Below are positions 16,636-24,928 of a stretch of 64,000 nt of DNA, piece by piece (position 1 is the first letter of the stretch; the number at the start of each line of letters is the position of its first letter). A model generated the notes under the pieces. That model saw only the letters and a program-made list of their open reading frames with translations, was not told the origin of the DNA and did not search any database. Origin of the DNA: Pelagibius sp040217155. Lineage in GTDB: Bacteria; Pseudomonadota; Alphaproteobacteria; Kiloniellales; Kiloniellaceae. The stretch is from positions 1-64,000 of the forward strand of contig JAVJNS010000026.1 of the NCBI GenBank assembly GCA_040217155.1, written 5' to 3'. Both the position numbers and the translations under genes were made by a program.

Positions 16636-17946
16636 TCAGATCAGCTCCCGCCGCTTGATGTCGAGATAGCGGTTGATCAGCGCCGGTCCGATCCGGTCGG
16701 CGCGCACGTCGAGGCAGTGTACGCCGAGGCGGCGCAGACGCTCCAGCACCACGCGGCGCTCGCGCAGGAACTCGTCGGCGATGACCGAGCGGGCGAGAGC
16801 GTCGAGACTGGCCGGTTCGCCGTCGACCGTGGCTTCCAAGCGCGGATCCTGCAGGCAGACGAAAATCACCAGGTGGCGCCCGGCCAGGCGCTCGACATTT
16901 TCCAGCATCAGTTCGGCGGTGATGGTGTCGACGAATTCGGTCTGCAGGATGACCAGCGAGCGGCGGTTGAGCCGCCCGGCGAGGGAGGACAGGCCGAGGG
17001 TGAAGTTGGTCTCGTCCTGGCTGTAGGTGAGCTCGGAGGCGGCGCGCTGCAGGCGCCAGAAAGTACCGACGCCGCCGGTCGGCTGGCTGAACTGGCGCAC
17101 CTGGGAATCGAAGCCATAGACACCGATGCGGTCGCCGGCGCGCAGAGAAACGTAGCCAAGCTGCAGGCCGGCGTTGACCGCGTGATCCAGCTTGGCCAGG
17201 CCGTCCAGCGGCTCGCTCATCAGGTGGCCGGTGTCGAAGGCCAGGACGATCTGATGATTGCGCTCGCTGCGGAATTCCTTGCACAGCAGATTCCTGTGCC
17301 GGGCCGAATGCTTCCAGTCGATGGAGCGCGGGTCGAGGCCCGGCACGTATTCGCGCAGCGCCTCGAATTCCGAGCCTTCACCCTGCTGGCGCTGCGGCTT
17401 GACGCCATGGAACGCCATGGGGTCGGCGAACTGCACGGCGACATGCTTCACCGCCTTGGTGTTCGGGGTCACCGCTATCTCGGCCTCGACGGGCACGATG
17501 CGCAGGCGGTTGACCAGACCGAGAGGACCCGGCCAGCGCAGCCAGAGAGTCTCGATACGCGCCGTGCCGCGCTGCACGGGCCGCAGCGGGAAGGAGACCT
17601 CGGCCTGCCCGGCGGCGTTCAGCCGCGCCAGGACCCGCGGTGGCGGTTCCAGGTTCCGGTCGGCGTCGCAGAGCATCTCGATCTCTGGCCGCCGCTCCGC
17701 TCCGCTTCGCAGGCGCACCAGGAAGCGGTCCTCCTGGCCGATGTAGAGAATGACCGGCGGATTGACCTGGACGTTCAAGGCGTGAGGAGACAGCGACAAG
17801 GCGGTGTCGGCCAGCAGGGCGAAGCAGACCAGGAAGAGATAGGCCGGCACGTAGGGCCAGGCCTGCGGATCGGCCAGCAGGATGCCGAAAGCCAGCGGAA
17901 TGCCGGCGGCAAAGAGCGCCACGGCACGCAGCGTCGGCCGCGTCAT
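16636..17946 (-). CDS. DUF58 domain-containing protein (vWA-like)
   Basis: A 436-residue protein with two N-terminal membrane segments (about 7-45) and a C-terminal DUF58 domain. The signature is DPRSIDWKHSARHRNLLCKEF near 209-229, followed by NHQIVLAFDTGHLM and an LRAGDRIGVYGFDS stretch resembling a von Willebrand A fold, whose first metal-site motif is reduced to DTGHL. DUF58 proteins are almost always encoded beside a MoxR AAA+ ATPase, and the pair is thought to act as a chaperone/vWA system in assembly of other complexes. It starts 47 nt after MoxR and lies 37 nt before the SpoIIM-like gene. Confidence 0.9.
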   Translation of the reverse strand: MTRPTLRAVALFAAGIPLAFGILLADPQAWPYVPAYLFLVCFALLADTALSLSPHALNVQVNPPVILYIGQEDRFLVRLRSGAERRPEIEMLCDADRNLEPPPRVLARLNAAGQAEVSFPLRPVQRGTARIETLWLRWPGPLGLVNRLRIVPVEAEIAVTPNTKAVKHVAVQFADPMAFHGVKPQRQQGEGSEFEALREYVPGLDPRSIDWKHSARHRNLLCKEFRSERNHQIVLAFDTGHLMSEPLDGLAKLDHAVNAGLQLGYVSLRAGDRIGVYGFDSQVRQFSQPTGGVGTFWRLQRAASELTYSQDETNFTLGLSSLAGRLNRRSLVILQTEFVDTITAELMLENVERLAGRHLVIFVCLQDPRLEATVDGEPASLDALARSVIADEFLRERRVVLERLRRLGVHCLDVRADRIGPALINRYLDIKRRELI

Positions 17947-17993
17947 TGGATTGCCTCGGTCATCTTCGCGCTTCGTTCACTGTCCGTCTCCAC

Positions 17994-18950
17994 TCACCGT
18001 GGCGCCGGGATCTGATCGAGCACCTGGCGGATCACGGCGTCGGCCTGCAGGCCCTCGATCTCGGCGCCGGGCGCCAGCACGATCCGGTGACGCAGGGCCG
18101 GCAGGGCGATGAACTTCACGTCGTCGGGGATCACGTAGTCGCGGCCCTGCATGGCCGCATAGGCGCGGGTCGCCGTGGCGATCATGTTGGCGGAGCGCGG
18201 CGAGGCGCCGAATTCCAGGGACTCGTGCTCCCGGGTCGCCCGCACGATATCGACGATGTAGTCGATCAGTTCGTCGGACAGCCGCAGCGCGGCGATGGTC
18301 TGGCGGATCGACGCCAGGGTGGCGCTGTCGGCGACGGCCTCCAGACCGAAGCTCGCGAGGTCGGGCATCACCGTGCGGTGGCCGTGGCGGGCGACGATGG
18401 CGCGCTCCTCGTCGCGGTCCGGGTAGTCGAGGATGTGCTTGAACAGAAAACGGTCGAGCTGCGCCTCGGGCAGCGGGTAGGTGCCCTGCTGTTCGATCGG
18501 GTTCTGCGTGGCGATGACCATGAAGTCGTTGCCGAGTTCGTAAGTCGCGCCGTCGATGGTGACGGCGCGCTCGTGCATGGCCTGGAGCAGCGCCGCCTGG
18601 GTTTTCGGCGGGGTGCGGTTGATCTCGTCGGCCAGCAGGATCTGGGTGAAGATCGGCCCCTTGGTCAGCTTGAAGTCGCTGGTCTGGAAGTTGAAGAGGT
18701 TGGTGCCGATGACGTCGCCGGGCATCAGGTCGGGGGTGAACTGGATGCGGCCGAAATCGAGGTTCACGGAGCGGGCGAAGGACTGGGCGAGCAGCGTCTT
18801 GGCCGTTCCCGGCACGCCTTCCAGCAGCACATGGCCCTCCGACAGCAGGGCCACCAGCATCAGGTCAAGCGCGCCGTCCTGTCCGACCACGGTCTTGCGA
18901 ACCTGCTCGCGCACCCGGGCGCAGACCGTTTGGATCGGCTCTATGTCCAT
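17994..18950 (-). CDS. MoxR family AAA+ ATPase
   Basis: A 318-residue cytoplasmic ATPase of usual length. Walker A GVPGTAKT is near residue 44, Walker B ILLADEINRTPPKTQAALLQAM near 105, and sensor 1 MVIATQNPIEQQGTYPLPEAQLDRF near 145. MoxR ATPases work with vWA-type partners as chaperones that mature enzyme complexes or respond to envelope stress. Its start lies inside the end of the DUF4350 gene (86-nt overlap in another frame), an unusually long overlap that may couple translation. It is the central gene of the operon and its DUF58 partner follows directly. Confidence 0.95.
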   Translation of the reverse strand: MDIEPIQTVCARVREQVRKTVVGQDGALDLMLVALLSEGHVLLEGVPGTAKTLLAQSFARSVNLDFGRIQFTPDLMPGDVIGTNLFNFQTSDFKLTKGPIFTQILLADEINRTPPKTQAALLQAMHERAVTIDGATYELGNDFMVIATQNPIEQQGTYPLPEAQLDRFLFKHILDYPDRDEERAIVARHGHRTVMPDLASFGLEAVADSATLASIRQTIAALRLSDELIDYIVDIVRATREHESLEFGASPRSANMIATATRAYAAMQGRDYVIPDDVKFIALPALRHRIVLAPGAEIEGLQADAVIRQVLDQIPAPR

Positions 18951-20208
18951 GAATCATCTCCTGTTTCCATCGATATAAGCGCAGAGCCGCGCGCAACAGA
19001 TTGGGCGTCGTCGTCTTGGTGCCGTCGAGCGCGGCGGTCACTTCGCGGTTCACGTCGCTGTAGCGCTTGCCGGTGCCGCGCGCCTCGCCCACCTGGTTCA
19101 GCCACCGCTCCAGGGCCTGCCGGTCGAGGTCGCGCGGGATGTGCATGTGGCGCGCCAGGTCGCGCAGGCAGGCTTCGCGGTAGCGCCGCAGGATATCGGT
19201 CAGCTTGCCGGCGTACTGGAAGAGGCTGGCGGTGTTGTCGATCAGAACCTGCTTGCCGGCGCCCAGGCGGGGGCGCGCCGGCAGGGGCGCGCCGAAGCGT
19301 CCGCTCGCGGCCCACACCAGAATGACGGCGGCGGCCAGGGCTTGCAGGATGGCGAGGTTCAGGGGAAAGCTCAGCAGCGCCTTCCAGAGATCCGGCGAAA
19401 CGGTGAAGCCGTGGATCGTCTCGTCGAAAATGGCGGCGCCCCCGGCGGGCAGGAGCGCTTCGACCAGGGCAACGGCGAAGGCGGCGTTGTCGCCCTCGTC
19501 GATGCCGCTGTTCATGATCGCTTCCGGATCCGAGAGAATCCACAGGGTGGTTCCGTCGCGGCGCACCTCGCCGAGCAGAATCCCGGCGGCGCTGTAGACG
19601 ATGGGCGTCATCTCATCGGACTTCATCAGTTGCGCGTCGCTGAGGCTCGGCAGGATGCTCCAACCGTCGGTCCGCCAGTCCTGGGGGCCTTCACTGCGGA
19701 CCAGTTCGGCGTTCTCAAGCGCGACCTGAAGCACCTTCTCGACCTCCGCCGGGTCGCGTTCGGTCAGGCGCTGCACCCAACGCCGGTTGTTGAATTCCGG
19801 AAAGCCCGCCCAGCGCGGCAGCACCAGCAGCGCCCTGTCGGTCCCGAACAGGCTTCCGAGGGCGTCCAGCGCGTTTTGGTCGCTGTACGGCTGGGCAAGG
19901 ATCAGCAGGCCGTCGTCGTTGGAGGCCTTGGCCGCGGAGTCGTTGCGGCTCACCAGAACCGGCGTGCCGAGGTCCTCGAGGATTTCGGTCCAGGCCCGGT
20001 GACCGATAGCGGAGTAGGAATAGGCGTTGCTGCCGTAGGTGCTTTCGGACTGCGGATCGGAGTAGATCGCGACCAGCGCCGCCGCGGCGAAGCACAGCAG
20101 GCCGACGCCGATCAGCAGGCCCACGGCCCGCAGGGAAAACACGCCGTCGCCGCGGGGGGCGCTTCCGCCATGGGGGGCGCTTCCGCCGCTGGGGTTCGCC
20201 TGGTTCAT
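18865..20208 (-). CDS. DUF4350 domain-containing membrane protein
   Basis: A 447-residue protein with an N-terminal membrane helix (about 31-51), a large extracytoplasmic domain, and a second helix near 300-320, then a cytoplasmic tail. The extracytoplasmic part carries the DUF4350 pattern, including ETIHGFTVSPDLWKALL near 286, the region before the second helix. The start at 20208 overlaps the stop of the DUF4129 gene by 4 nt; the frame is open further upstream but without similarity. DUF4350 and DUF4129 proteins accompany MoxR/DUF58 pairs as presumed membrane partners. The Arg-rich C-terminal 28 residues are encoded by DNA that is also the start of moxR. Confidence 0.85.
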   Translation of the reverse strand: MNQANPSGGSAPHGGSAPRGDGVFSLRAVGLLIGVGLLCFAAAALVAIYSDPQSESTYGSNAYSYSAIGHRAWTEILEDLGTPVLVSRNDSAAKASNDDGLLILAQPYSDQNALDALGSLFGTDRALLVLPRWAGFPEFNNRRWVQRLTERDPAEVEKVLQVALENAELVRSEGPQDWRTDGWSILPSLSDAQLMKSDEMTPIVYSAAGILLGEVRRDGTTLWILSDPEAIMNSGIDEGDNAAFAVALVEALLPAGGAAIFDETIHGFTVSPDLWKALLSFPLNLAILQALAAAVILVWAASGRFGAPLPARPRLGAGKQVLIDNTASLFQYAGKLTDILRRYREACLRDLARHMHIPRDLDRQALERWLNQVGEARGTGKRYSDVNREVTAALDGTKTTTPNLLRAALRLYRWKQEMIHGHRADPNGLRPGARAGSQDRGRTGRRA

Positions 20209-20903
20209 GCGCCGGCCGGCTCCTGCCCGCTGAAGAGCAGAAAGTCCCGCCGGCAGGTCCGATAGTCGGGCGCGCCGGCGGCCCGGCCGCCGAAGTGTTT
20301 GATCTCGCAAAGCGCGACCATGCGCGCCAGGGGATCTCTGGCCGCGCCGGGCACCGGGGTCAGGCGCAGAACCTCGCGGCTGGTCATGGCCGGCGCGACG
20401 CGGGGGCCGAGTTCGCGGCGCAGGCGCTCCAGGGCGACCAGCAGCAGCAGGTGGATGGCCTCGGCGAAGCGTCCCTCGGAGGCCAGCGCGTCGGCCTCCG
20501 CCAGAGTCCGAATCCGGGTTTCCGCGTCCAGGGTCACCGGGGTTTCGACGACGGCGGCCGGTGCCGGCGTCTTGCCGCGGTCGCGCCCGAAGGCGCGGCG
20601 GCCGTTCAGCAGATCGAGGAGCAGGTTGACCAGGAAGTACAGCACAAGGCCCGCGACGACGATGCCAACCGTCCACAGCACGGTCTTGACCAGCCACGGC
20701 GGGATGCGCAGCGGCTCCTTGTCGTCCGGTTCTTCCGGCGCCGGCCGTTCGGTCTGGTAGCGGCTGTCGCCCAGCACACGGTCGCGGCTGTCTTCGATCT
20801 GGGCACTGTCATGGAACCCCTGCTGCGCCACCGCGGGGCCGCTGACCGCAGCCGTGGCCAGGGCGAGGGCGGCCAGCAGCATCAGGCGCCATAGAAACCG
20901 CAT
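20205..20903 (-). CDS. DUF4129 domain-containing membrane protein
   Basis: A 232-residue protein, first gene of the MoxR operon. The chosen ATG opens a signal peptide or anchor (about residues 1-27, MRFLWRLMLLAALALA) followed by a short extracytoplasmic segment, a membrane helix near 88-110 (LWTVGIVVAGLVLYFLVNLL) and a cytoplasmic DUF4129 domain near 135-225 with ADALASEGRFAEAIHLLLL and PAMTSREVLR. An upstream Arg-rich extension of 26 codons is less likely because it would precede the signal sequence. A 233-bp gap shared with divergent psuK should hold the promoter. Confidence 0.85.
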   Translation of the reverse strand: MRFLWRLMLLAALALATAAVSGPAVAQQGFHDSAQIEDSRDRVLGDSRYQTERPAPEEPDDKEPLRIPPWLVKTVLWTVGIVVAGLVLYFLVNLLLDLLNGRRAFGRDRGKTPAPAAVVETPVTLDAETRIRTLAEADALASEGRFAEAIHLLLLVALERLRRELGPRVAPAMTSREVLRLTPVPGAARDPLARMVALCEIKHFGGRAAGAPDYRTCRRDFLLFSGQEPAGA

Positions 20904-21136
20904 GCCTTGCCGACGGCGCGGCCGCGATCGCCTCCTCCTAATGATTCCGGGGCGCGCAGGTGATCTCAACTCAAAGTTCATTGCCTAACGGATATAACCC
21001 GCTGGGCCGGACCGATCCATTGCGAAGTTGGCGCGGCCGGCTGGCCGCCGGCGCCTCGGGCCTTCCCGGTTGCCTGCGGCTTCCCTCTCGGCGAAGCTGC
21101 GGCATCGGCAGAACTGCGCTGGAGCAGCATCCCTCC

Positions 21137-22057
21137 GTGACCAGAGAAAAGTTGGAAATCGCCGTCGTCGGGGCCTGTCATACGGACCGCAAGGCGCGCG
21201 CGGCCGCGCCCTACGTGGAAGCGGCCTCGAACCCGGTGGCGCTGCAGGCCTGTCCCGGCGGCGTGGCGCGCAATGTGGCGGAGAACCTCGCCAGATTGGG
21301 AGCCAGCGTTCGCCTGGTGACGCGCCTCGGCGGGGACCCGGAAGGCGAGGCGCTGTACGCCGGCCTTAGCGGCTTGCCGATCGATCTGACGGGGATCAGC
21401 CGCTCCGATACGGCGCCGACGGCGTTTCATCTCATTGCCCTGCAGCCGGACGGCGAAATGCTGGTCGCCGTCGCCGACATGCGGGTCTATGACGAGATCA
21501 CGCCGGCACGCCTGGAAAGCCTGCCACGGAGTTTCTGGTCGGTCGACGCGATCTTCGCCGACTGCAACCTGCCGGCGGAGACGCTGGCCTATCTTGCCGC
21601 GCTGCGGCGCGAGGACCGGCGCTTCGCGGTGAACGGCGTGTCGCCGGCCAAGGCGGTGCGCGTGAAGGATCATCTGACGGCCTGCGATCTGCTGTTCGTC
21701 AATCGGCGCGAGGCGGCGGCACTGCTCGACGTCGCGCCGGATGCCAGCGCGCCAGCCGCGGCTGCCGCCTTGGCCGAGGCCGGCGTTGGTGAAGTGGTGA
21801 TCACGCTGGGCGCGGCGGGCATCTGCCTGGCCGGCGGCGGCGAGGTGCTGGAGCTGCCGACGCTGGAAGGGCAGCTGCTGGACGTGACCGGCGCCGGCGA
21901 TGCCCTGGCGGCGGCTTATCTGGAGGCGCGCCTGCGCGGCCATGACCTGTGTCGGGCCGGGCGCCGCGCCCTGGCCGCCGCGCGGCTGACCGTGGAGACT
22001 TTCGACAGCGTCAGCCCGAAGCTGACCCGTGAAACGCTGGAGGAACTCGTTCTGTGA
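21137..22057 (+). CDS. psuK: Pseudouridine kinase (PfkB family)
   Basis: A 306-residue sugar kinase of the PfkB family. The N-terminal substrate/ATP fold has GGVARNVAENLARLG near 40, and the C-terminal signature with the catalytic base is DVTGAGDALAAAYLEA near 252-267. The next gene, psuG, overlaps by 4 nt, which makes pseudouridine kinase the best substrate call: it phosphorylates pseudouridine to the 5'-monophosphate. The start is a GTG at 21137, chosen because the fold begins directly afterwards; the frame upstream runs into the intergenic region. No nucleoside transporter is visible next to the pair. Confidence 0.9.
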   Translation: MTREKLEIAVVGACHTDRKARAAAPYVEAASNPVALQACPGGVARNVAENLARLGASVRLVTRLGGDPEGEALYAGLSGLPIDLTGISRSDTAPTAFHLIALQPDGEMLVAVADMRVYDEITPARLESLPRSFWSVDAIFADCNLPAETLAYLAALRREDRRFAVNGVSPAKAVRVKDHLTACDLLFVNRREAAALLDVAPDASAPAAAAALAEAGVGEVVITLGAAGICLAGGGEVLELPTLEGQLLDVTGAGDALAAAYLEARLRGHDLCRAGRRALAAARLTVETFDSVSPKLTRETLEELVL

Positions 22058-22980
22058 CGAAAGAGCGGCTGCGGATACTGCCGGAAGTGCGTGAAACCCT
22101 GGCGGCGGGCGGGCCGGTGGTGGCGCTGGAATCCACCATCATCACCCACGGCATGCCGGCGCCGCGCAACCTGGAGACGGCGCAGATGGTCGAAGCCGAG
22201 GTGCGCGCCGGCGGCGCCGTTCCGGCGACCATCGCGGTGCTCGACGGGACCATCCGGATCGGCTTGACGGCGGCCGAGCTGGAGCGTCTGGCCGCCGAGA
22301 AGGACGCGGTGAAGGTCAGCCGCGCCGACCTGCCGGCGGTGCTGGCGGCCCGGGCGGTCGGCGCCACCACGGTCGCCGCCACCATGATCTGCGCCGACCG
22401 CGCCGGCATTCGGGTGTTCGGCACCGGCGGTCTGGGCGGCGTGCATCGCGGGGCCGAAGTGACTTTCGATGTTTCCGCCGACCTGCAGGAGTTGGGGCGC
22501 ACGCCGGTGGCCGTGGTCTGCGCCGGGGCCAAGGCAATTCTCGACCTCCCCAAGACCCTGGAAGTTTTGGAAACACTGGGCGTGCCGGTCATCGGTTTCG
22601 GCTGCGATTCGCTGCCCGGGTTTTACAGCCGCGATTCCGGGCTGCCGCTGACGCTGCGCCGCGACTCGGCGGCCGCGGTCGCCGCGGTGATGGCGGCCAA
22701 GTGGGAACTGGGACTGGGTGGCGGGCTGGTGGTCGCCAATCCAATCCCGCAGGCGGCCGAAATTCCCGCACCGGCGATCGCCGCCCACATCGATACCGCG
22801 CTGGCCGAAGCCGAGGCCCAAGGCGTGCAGGGCAAGGCGGTGACGCCGTTCCTGCTGGCGCGGCTCGAGGCGCTTAGCGGCGGCGCCAGTCTCGAGGCCA
22901 ATGTCGCCCTGGTGCGCTCCAACGCCCGCCTGGCGGCGGAAATCGCGACCGCCTACGCCGAGCTGTCCCACAGCCGTTAG
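22054..22980 (+). CDS. psuG: Pseudouridine-5'-phosphate glycosidase
   Basis: A 308-residue enzyme that cleaves the C-C glycosidic bond of pseudouridine 5'-phosphate, giving uracil and ribose 5-phosphate. Family motifs are clear: ALESTIITHGMPAPRN near 26-41 (with the catalytic Glu), GTIRIGL near 70, KVSRADLP near 88 with the Lys that bonds ribose, and FGTGGLGGVHRGAE near 122-135. A GTG start overlaps psuK (GTGA). Its stop overlaps by 4 nt that of convergent phnF, leaving no separate terminator. The pair salvages pseudouridine from RNA turnover. Confidence 0.97.
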   Translation: MTKERLRILPEVRETLAAGGPVVALESTIITHGMPAPRNLETAQMVEAEVRAGGAVPATIAVLDGTIRIGLTAAELERLAAEKDAVKVSRADLPAVLAARAVGATTVAATMICADRAGIRVFGTGGLGGVHRGAEVTFDVSADLQELGRTPVAVVCAGAKAILDLPKTLEVLETLGVPVIGFGCDSLPGFYSRDSGLPLTLRRDSAAAVAAVMAAKWELGLGGGLVVANPIPQAAEIPAPAIAAHIDTALAEAEAQGVQGKAVTPFLLARLEALSGGASLEANVALVRSNARLAAEIATAYAELSHSR

Positions 22981-23708
22981 GGCTGCACCACCAGCTGCGC
23001 GCGCTCGGCGGCCATGCGGCCCCAGCCGAATTCGATGGCGCGGCCGTCGCCGTCGATGTTGACGGACTCGGTGACCAGGACCGGCTGGCTGCGCGGCAGT
23101 TCCAGCAGGCGGCTTTCGCTGCCGCTGGGCAGGCGCGCGGTGATGCGGGTCTCCTTGCGGGTGTAGTCGTCGATGCCGTAGTGGGCCAGCGCCTTGGTGA
23201 CCGAGCGCGCGCGCCGATAGACCTCGATCATGTCGGGAAAGCGCCTGGCCGGAAAATGGTGGGCGACCACCGACATCGGCCGGCCGTCGACCTTGTTGAT
23301 GCTCTCGATCAGGACGACGGGCGCGCCCTTGCGGATCCGCAGCGACCTGGCGACGTTTTCGTCGGCGGCCAGCACCAGGGCGCGCACCAGTTCGCCGGAA
23401 GGAATGCGCGACTGCTTCAGGATGTTCTCGGAAAAGCGCGTCCGCTTGCCGAGCTTGAAGTGCACCACGCGCTCCTGAACGAAAGTGCCGCGGCCCTGTT
23501 CGACGCGCAGCACGCCTTCCTGTTCCAGATAGCCAGTGCTGCGGCGCACGGTGTGGCGGTTGACGGAGAAGCGCTCGGCCAGTTCGGCCTCGGTCGGCAG
23601 CCGCTGGCCGGGTTTGAAGACCCGTTCCTTGATGTCCTGCTCCAGGCTTTCGGCAATCTGGCGCCACAACGCCACCCCGGCCCGCCGTTGCAATGTCATG
23701 AACGCCAT
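22977..23708 (-). CDS. phnF: Phosphonate metabolism regulator PhnF (GntR/HutC family)
   Basis: A 243-residue transcription factor. The N-terminal winged-helix GntR domain (about 10-78) includes PGQRLPTEAELAERFSVNRHTVRR; the C-terminal UTRA ligand domain spans about 95-240. Divergent orientation to phnG and the HutC-type operator between them identify it as PhnF, which represses phn genes in phosphate- or phosphonate-responsive manner. The start at 23708 is one of two in-frame ATGs nine bases apart. A member of another UTRA subgroup is possible but unlikely given the position. Confidence 0.93.
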   Translation of the reverse strand: MAFMTLQRRAGVALWRQIAESLEQDIKERVFKPGQRLPTEAELAERFSVNRHTVRRSTGYLEQEGVLRVEQGRGTFVQERVVHFKLGKRTRFSENILKQSRIPSGELVRALVLAADENVARSLRIRKGAPVVLIESINKVDGRPMSVVAHHFPARRFPDMIEVYRRARSVTKALAHYGIDDYTRKETRITARLPSGSESRLLELPRSQPVLVTESVNIDGDGRAIEFGWGRMAAERAQLVVQP

Positions 23709-23737
23709 CCTGTCACGCAGACTTCACGAAGATATGC

Positions 23738-23789
23738 TTTACATCGCTCTGGCTCTCCTCCTACTCTAAAAACATATCGACGTCTAGAC
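23738..23789 (+). promoter_or_regulatory. phnG promoter and HutC-type PhnF operator
   Basis: GTCTAGAC (23782-23789) is a perfect match to the HutC-subfamily GntR operator GTMTAKAC; a half-like GTCTATGG follows at 23803-23810 around the phnG start. A -35-like TTTACA (23738-23743) and weak -10-like TACTCT (23762-23767) are 18 bp apart, which would place transcription initiation just before the operator. This is the expected site for PhnF to repress phnG-M and itself. Confidence 0.65.
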
Positions 23790-23806
23790 AAATATGGAAC
23801 TTGTCT

Positions 23807-24292
23807 ATGGAAACGACCTCGACCGCGGAGGGTGGCCTTTCGGGTTCGGCACAGGCGGCGCGCCAGCGCTGGATCTCCGTCCTGGCCAAGGCCAGGCTGA
23901 CCGAACTGGAAAGCGCCTGGGAGGGTCTCGCCGACAAGCCGGCCTATGACTGGCTGCGGCGGCCGGAGGTCGGCATGGTCATGGTGCGTGCCCGCGCCGG
24001 CGGCACTGGCGGGAAATTCAACATCGGGCAGATGACGGTCACCCGCTGCGCCCTCAAGCTGGCCGGCGGGGATACCGGCCTGGGCTACGTCCAGGGGCGC
24101 TCCAAGCGGCATGCCGAACTGGCGGCGCTGTTCGACGCGCTGCTGCAGGACGAAGGCCGGCGCGGCCGACTCGAGCAGCAGGTGATCGCCACCTTGGAGG
24201 CCGCCCATGCGGCGCGGCGCGGCGAGCGCAGCCGCAAGGCCAACTCAACCAAGGTGAACTTCTTCACCCTGGTGCGCGGGGAGGACGACTGA
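23807..24292 (+). CDS. phnG: C-P lyase subunit PhnG
   Basis: A 161-residue subunit of the carbon-phosphorus lyase core complex PhnGHIJ. PhnG works with PhnI and PhnH to form alpha-D-ribose 1-methylphosphonate 5-triphosphate from ATP and the phosphonate. Family motifs are RPEVGMVMVRARAGGTGGKF near 46 and NIGQMTVTRCALKL near 67, followed by GYVQGRSKRHAELAAL near 89. The ATG at 23807 is preferred to the TTG two codons before. First gene of the operon, overlapping phnH by one base (TGATG). Confidence 0.95.
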   Translation: METTSTAEGGLSGSAQAARQRWISVLAKARLTELESAWEGLADKPAYDWLRRPEVGMVMVRARAGGTGGKFNIGQMTVTRCALKLAGGDTGLGYVQGRSKRHAELAALFDALLQDEGRRGRLEQQVIATLEAAHAARRGERSRKANSTKVNFFTLVRGEDD

Positions 24293-24924
24293 TGGCCCCG
24301 GCGACAAGCCTCACCGGCGCGGCGCAAGGCATCGACACCACGGCGTTGATGCCGGGCCTTGCCGATCCGATTCACGGCTCGCAGGGCATCTTCCGCGGCC
24401 TGATGACGGCGCTGGCCCATCCCGGCCGCAGGGTGGACCTCGCCGTCGGCCCTACGGGGCCGGAGCCGCTCGACCCCGCCACCCTGGCGGCGGCGCTGAC
24501 CCTGCTCGACTACGATACGCCGCTGTGGATCGACTGGATCGCCGACACGCCGCAGGTGCGGGCCCACCTGAAGTTTCACTGCGGCTGCCCGATCGTGGCA
24601 AGCAGCGCGGCCGCGGCTTTCGGTCTGGTGACCGATCCGCAGCACATGCCGCGCCTGGCGCGCTTCGCCCAGGGCGCCGATCTCTATCCCGATCGCTCGG
24701 CGACGGTCCTGGTGCAGTTGCCGAGCCTGGACGGCGGTCCGGCGGTGACCCTCAGCGGCCCGGGCATCCGCGAGACGGCGACCGTGCGGCCGGCGGGCCT
24801 GCCCGGCTGGTTCTGGGACGACTGGCGCCTGAACGCGGGGCGGTTCCCGCTCGGTATCGACATTTTTTTTACCTGCGGCACGGCGGTTCTCGGCCTGCCG
24901 CGCAGCATCGCGGCGGAGGGCTGA
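24292..24924 (+). CDS. phnH: C-P lyase subunit PhnH
   Basis: A 210-residue PhnH subunit of usual length. It shows the PLP-transferase-like fold motifs of the family: SQGIFRGLMTALAHPGRRV near 28-46 (the FR..M.A..HPG pattern), YDTPLWIDW near 75 and GTPD-type AVTLSGPGIRETATV near 150. It is a structural part of the PhnGHIJ complex and is needed for phosphonate breakdown. The start overlaps phnG, and phnI follows after 4 nt. A run of eight T at about 24865 (coding for Phe-Phe) is a homopolymer worth checking in assembly, but the frame reads through it. Confidence 0.94.
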   Translation: MAPATSLTGAAQGIDTTALMPGLADPIHGSQGIFRGLMTALAHPGRRVDLAVGPTGPEPLDPATLAAALTLLDYDTPLWIDWIADTPQVRAHLKFHCGCPIVASSAAAAFGLVTDPQHMPRLARFAQGADLYPDRSATVLVQLPSLDGGPAVTLSGPGIRETATVRPAGLPGWFWDDWRLNAGRFPLGIDIFFTCGTAVLGLPRSIAAEG

Positions 24925-24928
24925 GCCC

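Noticed and set aside
16570..18015. 481-codon plus-strand open frame over DUF58
   Set aside because: Shadow of the real minus-strand gene; low-complexity translation.
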